Part shown: positions 20,695 to 28,248 of the stretch, piece after piece
Numbering within the stretch: the stretch's first letter is position 1
How the letters are laid out: each line of letters opens with the position of its first letter
Position numbers and translations under genes: made by a program
Notes under the pieces: model-generated
Told to the model about the DNA's origin: nothing
The model's database searches: none
Seen by the model: the letters and a program-made list of their open reading frames with translations, nothing else
Source: Klebsiella pneumoniae
Lineage (GTDB): Bacteria; Desulfobacterota; Binatia; Bin18
Assembly: GCA_945865755.1 (NCBI GenBank)
Contig: CAMBFS010000009.1
Location: forward strand, 1 to 40,803
Reading direction: 5' to 3'
DNA length: 40,803 bases

Positions 20695-21195
20695 ATGAGC
20701 ATGAAGCATTTTTTATGGGCATTGACGCTGGGTGGCGCGCTGGTCGCGACGGGATGCGCCCCGATTCTCAACGACGGGTATGGTGGTGGCTACGGCGCTC
20801 CGTACTACGGGACGCCGTATGGCGCGTATGACCCCTATGACAACAGAGGATACGATCCGTATGACGGTTCGCGTGGATACGGATATGGGGATAACGACGA
20901 CTACCGTTCACCAGAAGAGCGGCAACGCCACCGCGAACGCAAACATGACAAGGCGCATGACAAACTCGAGCGCAAACAGGACAAGGCACTGAATCGACTC
21001 GGCCGCCAAGAACAGGAAGCCGAGGCCAAGCTCCATCGGAAGTACGGCGGGGACCAAAACAACCCAGAGTATCAACGCGAACGAGCGCGAATCGGTCAGC
21101 GCTATAACAACAAACGCGAGAAGGTGGAGCGCAACCTCGGGAAGAAACACCGAGACGCGCACAACAACCGGCATGATTCCCACCGCCGGTGGTAA
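20695..21195 (+). CDS. Putative lipoprotein, Tyr/Gly-rich then highly charged
   Basis: The 166-aa secreted protein begins MSMKHFLWALTLGGALVATG followed by Cys: a lipoprotein signal with lipobox VATGC. The next 45 residues are rich in Gly, Tyr, Asp and Pro with repeated YGAYDPYD/GYDPYD units. The C-terminal half (from about 65) is very rich in Arg, Lys, Glu, Gln and His and is predicted to be helical or coiled. No named family is evident. AAGGAG lies upstream of the chosen ATG. It is divergent from the phosphatidyltransferase and ends at a strong bidirectional terminator. It probably sits at the outer membrane or in the periplasm. Confidence 0.82.
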   Translation: MSMKHFLWALTLGGALVATGCAPILNDGYGGGYGAPYYGTPYGAYDPYDNRGYDPYDGSRGYGYGDNDDYRSPEERQRHRERKHDKAHDKLERKQDKALNRLGRQEQEAEAKLHRKYGGDQNNPEYQRERARIGQRYNNKREKVERNLGKKHRDAHNNRHDSHRRW

Positions 21196-21214
21196 CGGAA
21201 CTTCTCAATAGTGA

Positions 21215-21260
21215 CAAAAACAAACGGGGCAACCAAATTGGTCGTCCCGTTTGTTTTTTT
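21215..21260. terminator. Bidirectional rho-independent terminator
   Basis: AACAAACGGG (21219-21228) pairs exactly with 21246-21255. An inner ACC/GGT pairing closes a small loop, and T-runs follow on both strands. It lies between the convergent lipoprotein and FKBP genes and should end transcription from both sides. Confidence 0.9.
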
Positions 21261-21293
21261 GGAGAAAGCAAAGAACAAATCGCTTACGACAAC

Positions 21294-21938
21294 TTACTCC
21301 GCCTTCTTCGGCTCAGTCGTCGGGGCGGGAGCCGCGTCAGGCTTCGCCTCTGGGGCTCCTAGAGTCGCCCCTGGCATCTCTGTCGGTGTCGCGGATGGCG
21401 GTGGCGCATTCTCGACCTTGAGCACTTTGATGTCGAAAATCAGCTTCTTGCCAGCCAGGGGATGATTCAGATCGAGGATCAAGGTCTTCTCCTTGATTTC
21501 CTTCACCTCGGCGTACATCGGCTGCCCCTGCGGCCCTTGTCCGGTCAGCTTTGAGCCCACTTTCCGCGCTTCGTCGGGAATTTTGTCCTTATCGACTTCC
21601 TGAGTCCGTGCGGGGTCTCTCGGGCCATAGCCATCTTCCGGTGTGAGTTCGACATGTTTGCTCTCGCCCACTTTGAGGCCAGTGAGTTGTTTCTCCAGCC
21701 CAGGGATAATCTGTCGCGTCCCATGCACGTAGACCATCGGCTCTTGTCCGATGTTCGACTGCACCTGAGTTTTATCCTCAAGGCTCAGCGTGAACTCGAG
21801 TGAAATTTGCTTCCCGTCGGCGATAATCATCCCCGCGTCGGCCTTTTCCTCGGCCCAGCCTGGCGCGGCCAGAGCCCAGAGCAACCCCGTTGCCGCGAGA
21901 ACGCCCGCCGTTTTCTGTTTCCAAGACAGTGCCCCCAT
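21294..21938 (-). CDS. Secreted FKBP-type peptidyl-prolyl isomerase (SlyD-like)
   Basis: The 214-aa protein begins with a signal peptide (hydrophobic GVLAATGLLWALAAPGWAEE, cleavage near residue 30). The FKBP/SlyD domain follows: ISLEFTLSLEDKTQVQSN, a VYVHGTRQIIPGLEKQLTGL core with the G-x2-x-IIPGLE active-site block, VELTPEDGYGPRDP, then an insert-in-flap region and LILDLNHPLAGKKLIFDIKV. The last 35 residues are a proline/alanine-rich tail ending PAPTTEPKKAE. It would fold periplasmic proteins at X-Pro bonds. The SlyD histidine-rich metal tail is absent. AGGAG lies before ATG 21938. It starts about 80 bp after the SDR gene's stop. Confidence 0.9.
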   Translation of the reverse strand: MGALSWKQKTAGVLAATGLLWALAAPGWAEEKADAGMIIADGKQISLEFTLSLEDKTQVQSNIGQEPMVYVHGTRQIIPGLEKQLTGLKVGESKHVELTPEDGYGPRDPARTQEVDKDKIPDEARKVGSKLTGQGPQGQPMYAEVKEIKEKTLILDLNHPLAGKKLIFDIKVLKVENAPPPSATPTEMPGATLGAPEAKPDAAPAPTTEPKKAE

Positions 21939-22018
21939 CGCTTCGCTCTCCTTTCCGGAAATAAAAAGGGCGCGAGGCGATCATTTTTCGTTCTCGTGCC
22001 CTCACGTTAATTGTTTCT

Positions 22019-22915
22019 CTACACCATTCTGGGAGGCGACAGGTCCGACCCCAGGGTACTCTTGAAGACTTTGAAGAGATGATCGAGGTCCCACGGCCCT
22101 TGGCTGTAGATCACCTTTTCCGGCATGAGATGGGTGTACAAGGAGATTTTGTAGCCACTCGCGCCGAACACTTGGCCATTGACCTTTTCCGCCGCGTCAC
22201 TCGCGAGAAACGCCACGATCGGAGCGACGTTATTGGGGTCCATCGGACTGGTCTGTGCCTGCTCACTGCTAGTGTTCAAGCCCATTTGCTGAGCGAAGTT
22301 CGCGGGAATGGTGTCGGTCATGCGCGTCGCCGCGCCGGGCATGATGGCATTGCAAGTAATGCCATATTTGGCCAGCGAGTTCGCGCAACTGTAGGTCAAT
22401 CCCAAAATCCCCGCTTTCGCGGCGGCATAATTCGGCTGCCCTGGGGCACCCAGCGCCGAGCCCGATGAAAAGTTAATAATCCGCCCAGTTTTCTGTTGCC
22501 GCATCAACGCTGAAGCGGGACGGATCGTGCAGAAATGGCCCTTGAGATGCACGGCGATAACGGCATCCCACTCTTCCTCCGACATGTTGAAAATCATGCG
22601 GTCGCGGAGGATTCCCGCGCAGTTGACCAGAATGTCGAGCCGACCGAAGGAATCGACCGCGGTCTGCACGAGGCTTTCACCACCTTTCATGGTGGCGATG
22701 TTGTCGGTATGGGCAGCCGCCTGGCCGCCGGCCTTTTTAATTTCGTCCACGACTTGTTGAGCCGGACCTTTGTCCATGCCCTCACCCGCGACACTCGCGC
22801 CGATGTCGTTGACCACGATTTTCGCGCCCTCTTTTGCCATCAGCAGTGCGATCCCACGTCCGATCCCACGTCCAGAACCTGTAATCGCCGCCACTTTCCC
22901 GTCGAGTTTACCCAT
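22019..22915 (-). CDS. SDR family oxidoreductase (MFE-2-like 3-hydroxyacyl-CoA dehydrogenase type)
   Basis: The 298-aa short-chain dehydrogenase has the cofactor motif TGSGRGIGRGIA near residue 13, NDIGASVAG after the second strand (as in D-3-hydroxyacyl-CoA dehydrogenases of multifunctional enzyme 2), NCAGILRD, and the catalytic Ser (FSSGSALG) and Tyr-x3-Lys (YAAAKAG). A C-terminal extension of about 45 residues (LMPEKVIYSQGPWDLDHLFK) also occurs in MFE-2-like proteins. An AGGAGG site precedes the ATG. It is followed by the FKBP gene and preceded by a repeat-filled gap and an acyl-CoA dehydrogenase on the same strand, consistent with acyl-CoA breakdown. The exact substrate is unknown. Confidence 0.9.
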   Translation of the reverse strand: MGKLDGKVAAITGSGRGIGRGIALLMAKEGAKIVVNDIGASVAGEGMDKGPAQQVVDEIKKAGGQAAAHTDNIATMKGGESLVQTAVDSFGRLDILVNCAGILRDRMIFNMSEEEWDAVIAVHLKGHFCTIRPASALMRQQKTGRIINFSSGSALGAPGQPNYAAAKAGILGLTYSCANSLAKYGITCNAIMPGAATRMTDTIPANFAQQMGLNTSSEQAQTSPMDPNNVAPIVAFLASDAAEKVNGQVFGASGYKISLYTHLMPEKVIYSQGPWDLDHLFKVFKSTLGSDLSPPRMV

Positions 22916-22933
22916 TGTTTGTTTCCCTCCTTT

Positions 22934-23061
22934 TTTTAGCTTTTAGCTGTTAGCTGTTAGCTGTTAGCTGTTAGCTGTTAGCCAGACAAATTACTTGATA
23001 AGGATGAGCTTACTATCTTGCATCAGGCTAATAGCTAATAGCTAATAGCTATTAGCTAACA
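22934..23061. repeat. Inverted pair of 7-bp repeat arrays
   Basis: Left arm: seven units of 7 bp, two TTTTAGC then five TGTTAGC (22934-22982). Right arm: five units, three GCTAATA then GCTATTA and GCTAACA (23027-23061), which are complementary to the left arm. The 44-bp middle has no repeats. The RNA or single-stranded DNA could form a long hairpin between the acyl-CoA dehydrogenase and SDR genes. Confidence 0.85.
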
Positions 23062-23069
23062 GCGGCTTC

Positions 23070-24254
23070 TCACCCCTTCGGCAACCCCAGCATCCGCTCG
23101 CCCAGAATCCCTCGTTGAATTTCCGACGTGCCCCCGCCGATGGTTAGTAAGCGATGCCACAGCGCCGCGCGCGCCCAGCGTCCGTGATCGACCGCGTACG
23201 GGGAGCCCTTCTCAATCTGCGCGTAGGGGCCGAGTAGCTCGGTCGCGAAATTGGCGATGCGCAGGTTCAGCTCGGACCCGAGCAGCTTGTTGATTGACCC
23301 TTCCGGTCCGGGCGGGGTGCCTTTGAGTCGCTTGCTGAAGCTGCGAAACATGTTGTACGTGATCGCCTGACACTCCGCCGCGAACTGCGCTAGCTTCTGC
23401 CGCACGGCGGGGTCCTCGTGCGCGGGCTTGCCGTTGATGGCCACGGTCTTACAGAGTTTCGAGATTTCCGCGAATTGCCGGTGCACAGGCAACTCCGTGC
23501 CGATACCGGCGCGTTCGTGCATCAGTGTGGTGACGAGGACTTTCCACCCTTCGTCTTTTGGCCCCAGTAGATTGGCTTTCGGGACGCGCACCTCCTCGAA
23601 GAAGACCTCGTTGAAATCTTCATCACCGGTCATTTGCACCAATGGGCGCACCGTCACCCCTGGCGTTTTCATATCGACGATCAAGCAGCTCATGCCGCGA
23701 TGCTTGGGAGCGTTTTGATCGGTGCGGACAAAAAGCTGGATAAAGTTGGCCCGATGCGCGTAACTGGTCCACACCTTCTGGCCGTTGACGACGAAAGAGT
23801 CGCCATCTTCCACCGCACGAGTCTGCATCGCGGCCAGGTCCGACCCGGCATTGGGTTCGGATAACCCTTCACACCAGATTTCCTCGCCGGAAAGAATCTT
23901 GGCGAGATGGTGTTGCTTCTGTTCTTCCGTGCCCCAGTGCATGAGCGTGGGGCCGGACATAATCAGGCCGAGCGTATTGGCATAGCGTGGGGCACGGACT
24001 TTCGTCATCTCCTGATTGTAGATGAACATCTCCATGAGGCCCGCGCCGCGCCCGCCGTATTCCTTGGGCCAGTGGAGCCCGACCCAGCCCGCTTGATGGG
24101 CCTTTTTTTGCCACGCGCGCTGGAACTCAAACCGGTCGTCAGCACTAATCTCATCGAATTTTTGCGGGTCGAATTCCTTGGGCAGGTTTGCTTGGAGCCA
24201 CGCGCGCAGTTCTTGGCGAAACGCTTCTTCTTCCGGGGTAAAATTGAAATCCAT
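23070..24254 (-). CDS. Acyl-CoA dehydrogenase family protein
   Basis: The 394-aa flavoenzyme introduces a double bond into an acyl-CoA. It starts MDFNFTPEEEAFRQELRAWL, and has WPKEYGGRGAG, the FAD/substrate block EEIWCEGLSEPNAGSDLAAM, VWTSYAHRANFIQLFVRTD, and the C-terminal LLTIGGGTSEIQRGILGERM that binds FAD and closes the active site. The length is normal. I prefer ATG 24254 over the frame start at 24275 because a GAGAGGG ribosome site fits it. It resembles the large actinobacterial/proteobacterial groups acting on branched or steroid side chains, but the substrate is not deducible. The SDR downstream may be a pathway partner. Confidence 0.93.
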   Translation of the reverse strand: MDFNFTPEEEAFRQELRAWLQANLPKEFDPQKFDEISADDRFEFQRAWQKKAHQAGWVGLHWPKEYGGRGAGLMEMFIYNQEMTKVRAPRYANTLGLIMSGPTLMHWGTEEQKQHHLAKILSGEEIWCEGLSEPNAGSDLAAMQTRAVEDGDSFVVNGQKVWTSYAHRANFIQLFVRTDQNAPKHRGMSCLIVDMKTPGVTVRPLVQMTGDEDFNEVFFEEVRVPKANLLGPKDEGWKVLVTTLMHERAGIGTELPVHRQFAEISKLCKTVAINGKPAHEDPAVRQKLAQFAAECQAITYNMFRSFSKRLKGTPPGPEGSINKLLGSELNLRIANFATELLGPYAQIEKGSPYAVDHGRWARAALWHRLLTIGGGTSEIQRGILGERMLGLPKG

Positions 24255-24315
24255 ACCATCCCTCTCGCGGGCCACCTTAGCCAGTTCACTCGGTAGGGTA
24301 AAGAAGGCGGGGAAT

Positions 24316-24338
24316 TGAGTCTCAGACTCTCAGACTCA
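24316..24338. repeat. 23-bp near-perfect palindrome
   Basis: TGAGTCT, CAGACTCT and CAGACTCA are arranged as a near-perfect palindrome overlapping the stop of the nucleotidyltransferase gene, with an 8-bp periodic continuation to about 24350. It could be a factor-independent end or simply another member of the periodic intergenic repeats. Confidence 0.5.
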
Positions 24339-24938
24339 ACGACTCCCAGACGCGCCGACCCGCCGCATGCACCGCTCTAGCGCTATTTTTAGGCGCAACG
24401 TACTCGCCATCTGTAGCAAGCGCGGACGATCCAGCGCCGGGGGATTCGCGGCAAGGATATTTTCAACGTCAAGCAGGTCTTGCGGCCCGCCAGCTTGGAG
24501 TTTCATCAGAATCAAGTCTTCTGGATGCAGCACGGGAATCGAAGCGCGCGCAACCCGCACGACGCTGGCCCGTTTCACCGCCTCTCGTTGCCACGGTCGC
24601 CATGCCCATAACACATCGACCGTCATCGCATTCGGTGGCGGCAGGGTTAAGCGCAACAGCAAGGGAATGGGATCATCCGCCAGCCCACTGTGCCATTCGA
24701 CGACACACCCTTGAGCCTCCCACAAGGCCGCGAGGTTTTTTCTCACCGCGAATGTGTGCACGGGACTCGGCGCACTATCGGCTAACACATCAATGTCTTG
24801 CGTCGCCCGCACCTGTCCCCACGTTGATACGGCAAGTCCGCCGATTACAGCGAATCGCAGCTCGGTCACCCCAGCAGTTGGCGCGGATTGAAAGAGTCCG
24901 GTCAGACTTCGCAATGCCCTGGCAAAATGGGCGACCAT
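24336..24938 (-). CDS. Nucleotidyltransferase-fold protein (AbiEii/DUF6036-like)
   Basis: The 200-aa protein has a minimal nucleotidyltransferase pattern: FAVIGGLAVSTWGQVRATQD followed by IDVLAD gives the G-G-x-A-x5-G-R-x-T-x-D-x-D core, with the aspartates that would bind metal. Later, VLHPEDLILMKLQAGGPQDL and LDVENIL are typical of AbiEii/DUF6036-type proteins that act as toxins or as orphan enzymes. Its ATG overlaps the stop of the upstream 58-aa gene by one base (TAATG), as in two-gene modules. Function as a toxin-antitoxin pair is plausible but unproven. Confidence 0.8.
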   Translation of the reverse strand: MVAHFARALRSLTGLFQSAPTAGVTELRFAVIGGLAVSTWGQVRATQDIDVLADSAPSPVHTFAVRKNLAALWEAQGCVVEWHSGLADDPIPLLLRLTLPPPNAMTVDVLWAWRPWQREAVKRASVVRVARASIPVLHPEDLILMKLQAGGPQDLLDVENILAANPPALDRPRLLQMASTLRLKIALERCMRRVGASGSR

Positions 24939-25114
24939 TAGCGTGACCGCTTCGCGGCCTCATGCAGCGCCCGGCAAAAGTCCGAGAGGTCGAGTGCCAG
25001 TTGGAGACGCCGCGCTGGTGTCGCTGGGGAAGGTGGAGCGGTTTTCACGCGCGACGGGCGTGGTCGGCGTTTTTGGTTCAATGGCCGAGGAGTCAACGGT
25101 TTCTGGGTTTTCAT
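24938..25114 (-). CDS. Small basic protein upstream of nucleotidyltransferase
   Basis: The 58-aa product begins MKTQKPLTPRPLNQKRRPRP; it is Lys/Arg/Pro-rich for 35 residues and then has a short amphipathic helix LQLALDLSDFCRALHEAAKR. No known family is evident. ATG 25114 is preceded by AAGGAG with suitable spacing; the longer frame to 25171 is less likely. It overlaps the next gene by one base, so the two are co-translated. The basic N-terminus could bind nucleic acid and the helix could bind the partner, the layout of a small antitoxin, but this is speculation. Confidence 0.6.
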   Translation of the reverse strand: MKTQKPLTPRPLNQKRRPRPSRVKTAPPSPATPARRLQLALDLSDFCRALHEAAKRSR

Positions 25115-25181
25115 AACTCCTTTCTTGTTTACCCAATGGAAACTTCCTTGCCAAGAGAGAAATCGTTCCATCCGTCCTCAT

Positions 25182-25221
25182 AATGACCCAATGACTCAAT
25201 GACCCGATGTCTCAATGACTC
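25182..25221 (+). repeat. 8-bp tandem repeat (AATGACCC type)
   Basis: Five 8-bp units: AATGACCC, AATGACTC, AATGACCC, GATGTCTC and AATGACTC. They lie in the divergent promoter gap between the 58-aa gene and the AmgK-like gene, and resemble the 7-bp arrays elsewhere in this window. Confidence 0.7.
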
Positions 25222-25271
25222 ACGCCCAGCGCCTTTGACAGCGGAAAAACCGCTTGGTACTCCCTATCGTC

Positions 25272-26336
25272 ATGGACACCACACTTCGACACGCCATTGA
25301 TGCCGCCGTCACTACCCTCTGGGGAAAGGGGACTTCCATCACTCAAGTTGTTCCGTTGACTGGCGATGCCTCCAGTCGGAGCTACGCGAGGGTGCACCTT
25401 CAGGGCAACGGGCCAGCTACAACGGTGGCGATGATTCTCGCTGGCAGCGCACTCCCGCTTTCGTCGGATGAATTGGCTGTCTTTACGGAACCACTCAAAG
25501 AGTTGCCCTACATCAATGTGCACCGTTTTCTGCAACCACTCGGCGTGCAGGTACCGGACACTTATTACGACGGCAGTACGGAGGGCTTCCTCCTGCTGGA
25601 AGACATTGGCGATGTTCCCTTGCGTGAGGCCGCCCAGGGACAGTCCGCCGCGGACATTGAACAGTTGTATCGCAAAGCAATTGACCAACTCGTGCTCCTC
25701 CAAGTCGAGGGCTCGAAGCGTCGCACCGATGCCTGCATCGCTTTTCAGCAAGCGTTCGATCACCGGTTGTTTCTGTGGGAATTCGAGCATTTCATCGAAT
25801 GGGGCTTGGAGAAACGGGAAGGAACGGCATTGTCCGCCGTCGAAGGCAAAGAGCTGCGCGCCATGTTCGACGACATCGCCACCCGGCTCGACACCGCGCC
25901 CCGGTTCTTGAATCACCGCGATTACCACAGTTGGAACTTGTTCGTGCAAGATGGTGAGATTCGCGTCATTGATTTCCAAGATGCGCTCCTCGCACCCGCC
26001 ACCTATGATCTCGAAACGCTCTTGAACGACCGCGATACGCCAGTGGTCATCACGCCCACGCTCGAACAAGCGCTCGTTGATTATTATTACAACACATGGC
26101 ATGAGCGCGGCGGCGCTGCTATCGCGCATGACCAATTGTGGGAAGAGTACAATCTCTGTTTGTTACAAAAAGCCAGTAAAGTGGTGGGGCGGTTCTATTA
26201 CCTGGAGTTAGAGAAAAAGAAGACCGGCTATAGTCGCTACATTCCCCCGACCCTTGCGACGATCCGCCGCGTGGTCGCGCGCCTGCCACGGTATCGCCGC
26301 CTTCAGGAGATTATCGCGGCACACTTCCCGGAGTAA
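25272..26336 (+). CDS. AmgK-like sugar kinase (aminoglycoside phosphotransferase fold)
   Basis: The 354-aa kinase belongs to the COG3178 group. AmgK of this group phosphorylates the anomeric position of N-acetylmuramate/N-acetylglucosamine in a cell-wall recycling bypass in Pseudomonas. The diagnostic N-terminus PLTGDASSRSYARVHL matches the family GDAS-x-R-x-Y motif. The catalytic loop is FLNHRDYHSWNLFVQ and the metal-binding DFQDALLAPATYDLETLL follows. ATG 25272 matches the family start; an upstream GTG/ATG would add six residues. No MurU uridylyltransferase is adjacent, unlike many amgK loci, so the substrate remains uncertain. Confidence 0.85.
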   Translation: MDTTLRHAIDAAVTTLWGKGTSITQVVPLTGDASSRSYARVHLQGNGPATTVAMILAGSALPLSSDELAVFTEPLKELPYINVHRFLQPLGVQVPDTYYDGSTEGFLLLEDIGDVPLREAAQGQSAADIEQLYRKAIDQLVLLQVEGSKRRTDACIAFQQAFDHRLFLWEFEHFIEWGLEKREGTALSAVEGKELRAMFDDIATRLDTAPRFLNHRDYHSWNLFVQDGEIRVIDFQDALLAPATYDLETLLNDRDTPVVITPTLEQALVDYYYNTWHERGGAAIAHDQLWEEYNLCLLQKASKVVGRFYYLELEKKKTGYSRYIPPTLATIRRVVARLPRYRRLQEIIAAHFPE

Positions 26337-26379
26337 CGGCTCTCGACAACGTCATGCTGAGGACGGAATTCTCGGTGTT

Positions 26380-26428
26380 CAGTCCTCAGTCCTCGGTCCT
26401 CGGTCTCCCGTCTCCGGTCCCCGGTCCT
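26380..26428 (+). repeat. Degenerate 7-bp tandem repeat (CGGTCCT type)
   Basis: Seven 7-bp units: CAGTCCT twice, CGGTCCT, CGGTCTC, CCGTCTC, CGGTCCC, CGGTCCT. They fill the gap between the convergent AmgK-like and ABC permease genes. The units are the complement type of the GGACTGA/GGACAGG repeats at 8980 and 33846. Confidence 0.8.
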
Positions 26429-26429
26429 T

Positions 26430-27533
26430 TCAAGATTTGAATGCGAGCACCGGATCGATCCGCGCGATGCGTCGGACCGGCATGATCGCGGCGAACAGGC
26501 TCATGGCAATGGTGCACCCCAGCATCCAGAAGGCTTGGTGAGGAGACATGGCCGCCGGAAACTGGGGAACAAAATACTGGGCGAGCGCGACCACTCCCCA
26601 ACTGGCGGGCACGCCAATGACCCAACCCAGGAGCCCACACCCCAACGCCTGCTGCATGGCCGTCCAATAGAGCATGCGGTTTGGCGCGCCCACCGCTTTC
26701 AGCACGCCATATTCCGCGCTCTGCTCGGCCGTCAACGCCGAGATCGTTAATCCGATCACCACCGTCCCCACAATCACGCCAATCACTTCCAGCACCCGTA
26801 AAATGGGGAGGAAGTTGTCTCCCGTCAACGACAAGTTGTTCGCGATAAATTGTTCCTTGGGAAAGGCGGACACGAGATCGGATGCCTGCTCGATCCGCGT
26901 CGCGACCTCGGATGCCGTGACTCCTGGTGAGACCTGTACTAAAAAATAGTTGACGAGACCATCGAGCCCCAAGAGCTGCGTGGCCTGCGCCACGGTGACA
27001 AACGCATACTGGTACAGAAAGCAGTTGCCGCCGCGGGCGATGCCGATCACGCGCAACTCCTCTCCGGCGACGGTCACGGTCTCCCCTACCTGGAGTCGTT
27101 CCTTGCGGGCGAAGACGTCGTCAATGATAATCTCGCCAGCGTGCAAGGTTCCCTGACCGGCAATGATCTCAACTGGCCCGTTGCCCGTGCCCTCGACCCC
27201 AATAAGAAACGTATGCCGTTCTTGTCCGTGCACCGTCGCGGCCATCAACCGCCCCACAAAAGCCGAGACCTGCCCGACGCCCTCAATCTCTCGGAGCGGC
27301 TCTTCTCCGATGGTCGGGAGCAAAGACAGGGTATGAAACAGGTCGGAGGCCCCTTTTTTGCCGACCCATAAATCCGCCGGTATATGACGCAAGTACGCGG
27401 ACATATTCTCCCGCCACCCGTCGTAAAGGCTCATCAGCAGCAGCACCAACACGACCGCGCTGGTAATACCCGTGACCGCCAGGACGAACCGTCCTTTGTG
27501 GAGGAGCAGATTCTTGCGTGCGAGCAATAGCAT
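26430..27533 (-). CDS. ABC transporter permease (FtsX/MacB-DevC type)
   Basis: The 367-aa membrane protein has the MacB/FtsX arrangement. It starts MLLLARKNLLLHKGRFVLAV with the first membrane helix (to about 38). A periplasmic domain follows (about 45-235, including LWVGKKGASDLFHTLSLLPT). Three helices complete the C-terminal half, with the FtsX-type VLKAVGAPNRMLYWTAMQQA and RRIARIDPVLAFK end. It resembles DevC, the permease of the glycolipid exporter. ATG 27533 overlaps the stop of the ICMT gene by one base (TAATG). No ATPase gene is adjacent; the partner must be encoded elsewhere or be shared. The operon suggests export or placement of the polyketide lipid. Confidence 0.88.
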   Translation of the reverse strand: MLLLARKNLLLHKGRFVLAVTGITSAVVLVLLLMSLYDGWRENMSAYLRHIPADLWVGKKGASDLFHTLSLLPTIGEEPLREIEGVGQVSAFVGRLMAATVHGQERHTFLIGVEGTGNGPVEIIAGQGTLHAGEIIIDDVFARKERLQVGETVTVAGEELRVIGIARGGNCFLYQYAFVTVAQATQLLGLDGLVNYFLVQVSPGVTASEVATRIEQASDLVSAFPKEQFIANNLSLTGDNFLPILRVLEVIGVIVGTVVIGLTISALTAEQSAEYGVLKAVGAPNRMLYWTAMQQALGCGLLGWVIGVPASWGVVALAQYFVPQFPAAMSPHQAFWMLGCTIAMSLFAAIMPVRRIARIDPVLAFKS

Positions 27534-28117
27534 TAGGATTTTCTCATGCCATGGATTGGCAGAAATCGTGGCTTTGTTCCCATCTTTGCCGCGTAGTCGG
27601 GACGGGCAAAGAGCGCGGCTTCTTCGTGCTGAATGCGACGCCGCAAAATACCAGCGTTCAGCAGCGAGCAGAGGAGGGCGGTCCAATAGGCGGTATGCAC
27701 GAGCGGGAGGGCAAACATCTCAATGATGACGATCGTATAATTGGGATGCCGCACGAAGCGGTAGGGGCCGTTGTCAATGATGGGCCGTGGCGACCGCACA
27801 ATCTGGACATTCCATTGTTCCCCAAGACTACGCCACACCCAGAGGCGTCCCGCCAGACAACCACCAAGGAGTATCAGCATGGGCCATCCCATCCACGGCA
27901 GGAAAGGGCGCTGTCCAATCCATACTTCCACGGGGCTCGCGACCAAGAGGCCGACATGAACTCCCACCATCAACGGATAGAAGGGTTCATGGACCTTTGT
28001 CGCGCCTTCCGCGAAGAGCCGGGTTTGATGTCGCGTGGAGAACCACAGCTCAATCACGCGAACACCCGCGACCACCGCCAGCAGCGCCAGATACCAGGGG
28101 AAGGAGCTATCAGTCAT
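27533..28117 (-). CDS. ICMT-family (isoprenylcysteine carboxyl methyltransferase-like) methyltransferase
   Basis: The 194-aa integral membrane methyltransferase has four or five hydrophobic helices and the family block GPYRFVRHPNYTIVIIEMFA (about 120-140). Its R-HP-N/x-Y residues bind S-adenosylmethionine, and HEEAALFARPDYAAKM occurs near the end. Genes of this family commonly follow bacterial type III polyketide synthases: in Bacillus subtilis BpsB methylates alkylpyrones made by BpsA. Here the synthase gene lies directly upstream on the same strand, so O-methylation of a polyketide lipid is the likely role. It is coupled to the downstream ABC permease by a 1-bp overlap. Confidence 0.88.
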   Translation of the reverse strand: MTDSSFPWYLALLAVVAGVRVIELWFSTRHQTRLFAEGATKVHEPFYPLMVGVHVGLLVASPVEVWIGQRPFLPWMGWPMLILLGGCLAGRLWVWRSLGEQWNVQIVRSPRPIIDNGPYRFVRHPNYTIVIIEMFALPLVHTAYWTALLCSLLNAGILRRRIQHEEAALFARPDYAAKMGTKPRFLPIHGMRKS

Positions 28118-28145
28118 CGTGACCCTATGAAGGGGGGGAAAGGGG

Positions 28146-28248
28146 AAAGGGGGAAAAGGAACAAAGGGGGAAAAGGAACAAAGGGGGAAAGGAATTTTTA
28201 TTGGGCTCCCGATTCCCCTTTTGACCGATTCCCCTTTTCCCCCTTATT
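28146..28248. repeat. Purine-rich 17-bp repeats facing pyrimidine-rich repeats
   Basis: Two full and one partial copies of a 17-bp unit, AAAGGGGGAAAAGGAAC (28146-28192), face two copies of GATTCCCCTTTT-type units (28209-28240). The arms are complementary, so a long hairpin or a triplex could form between the synthase and methyltransferase genes. Confidence 0.8.
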
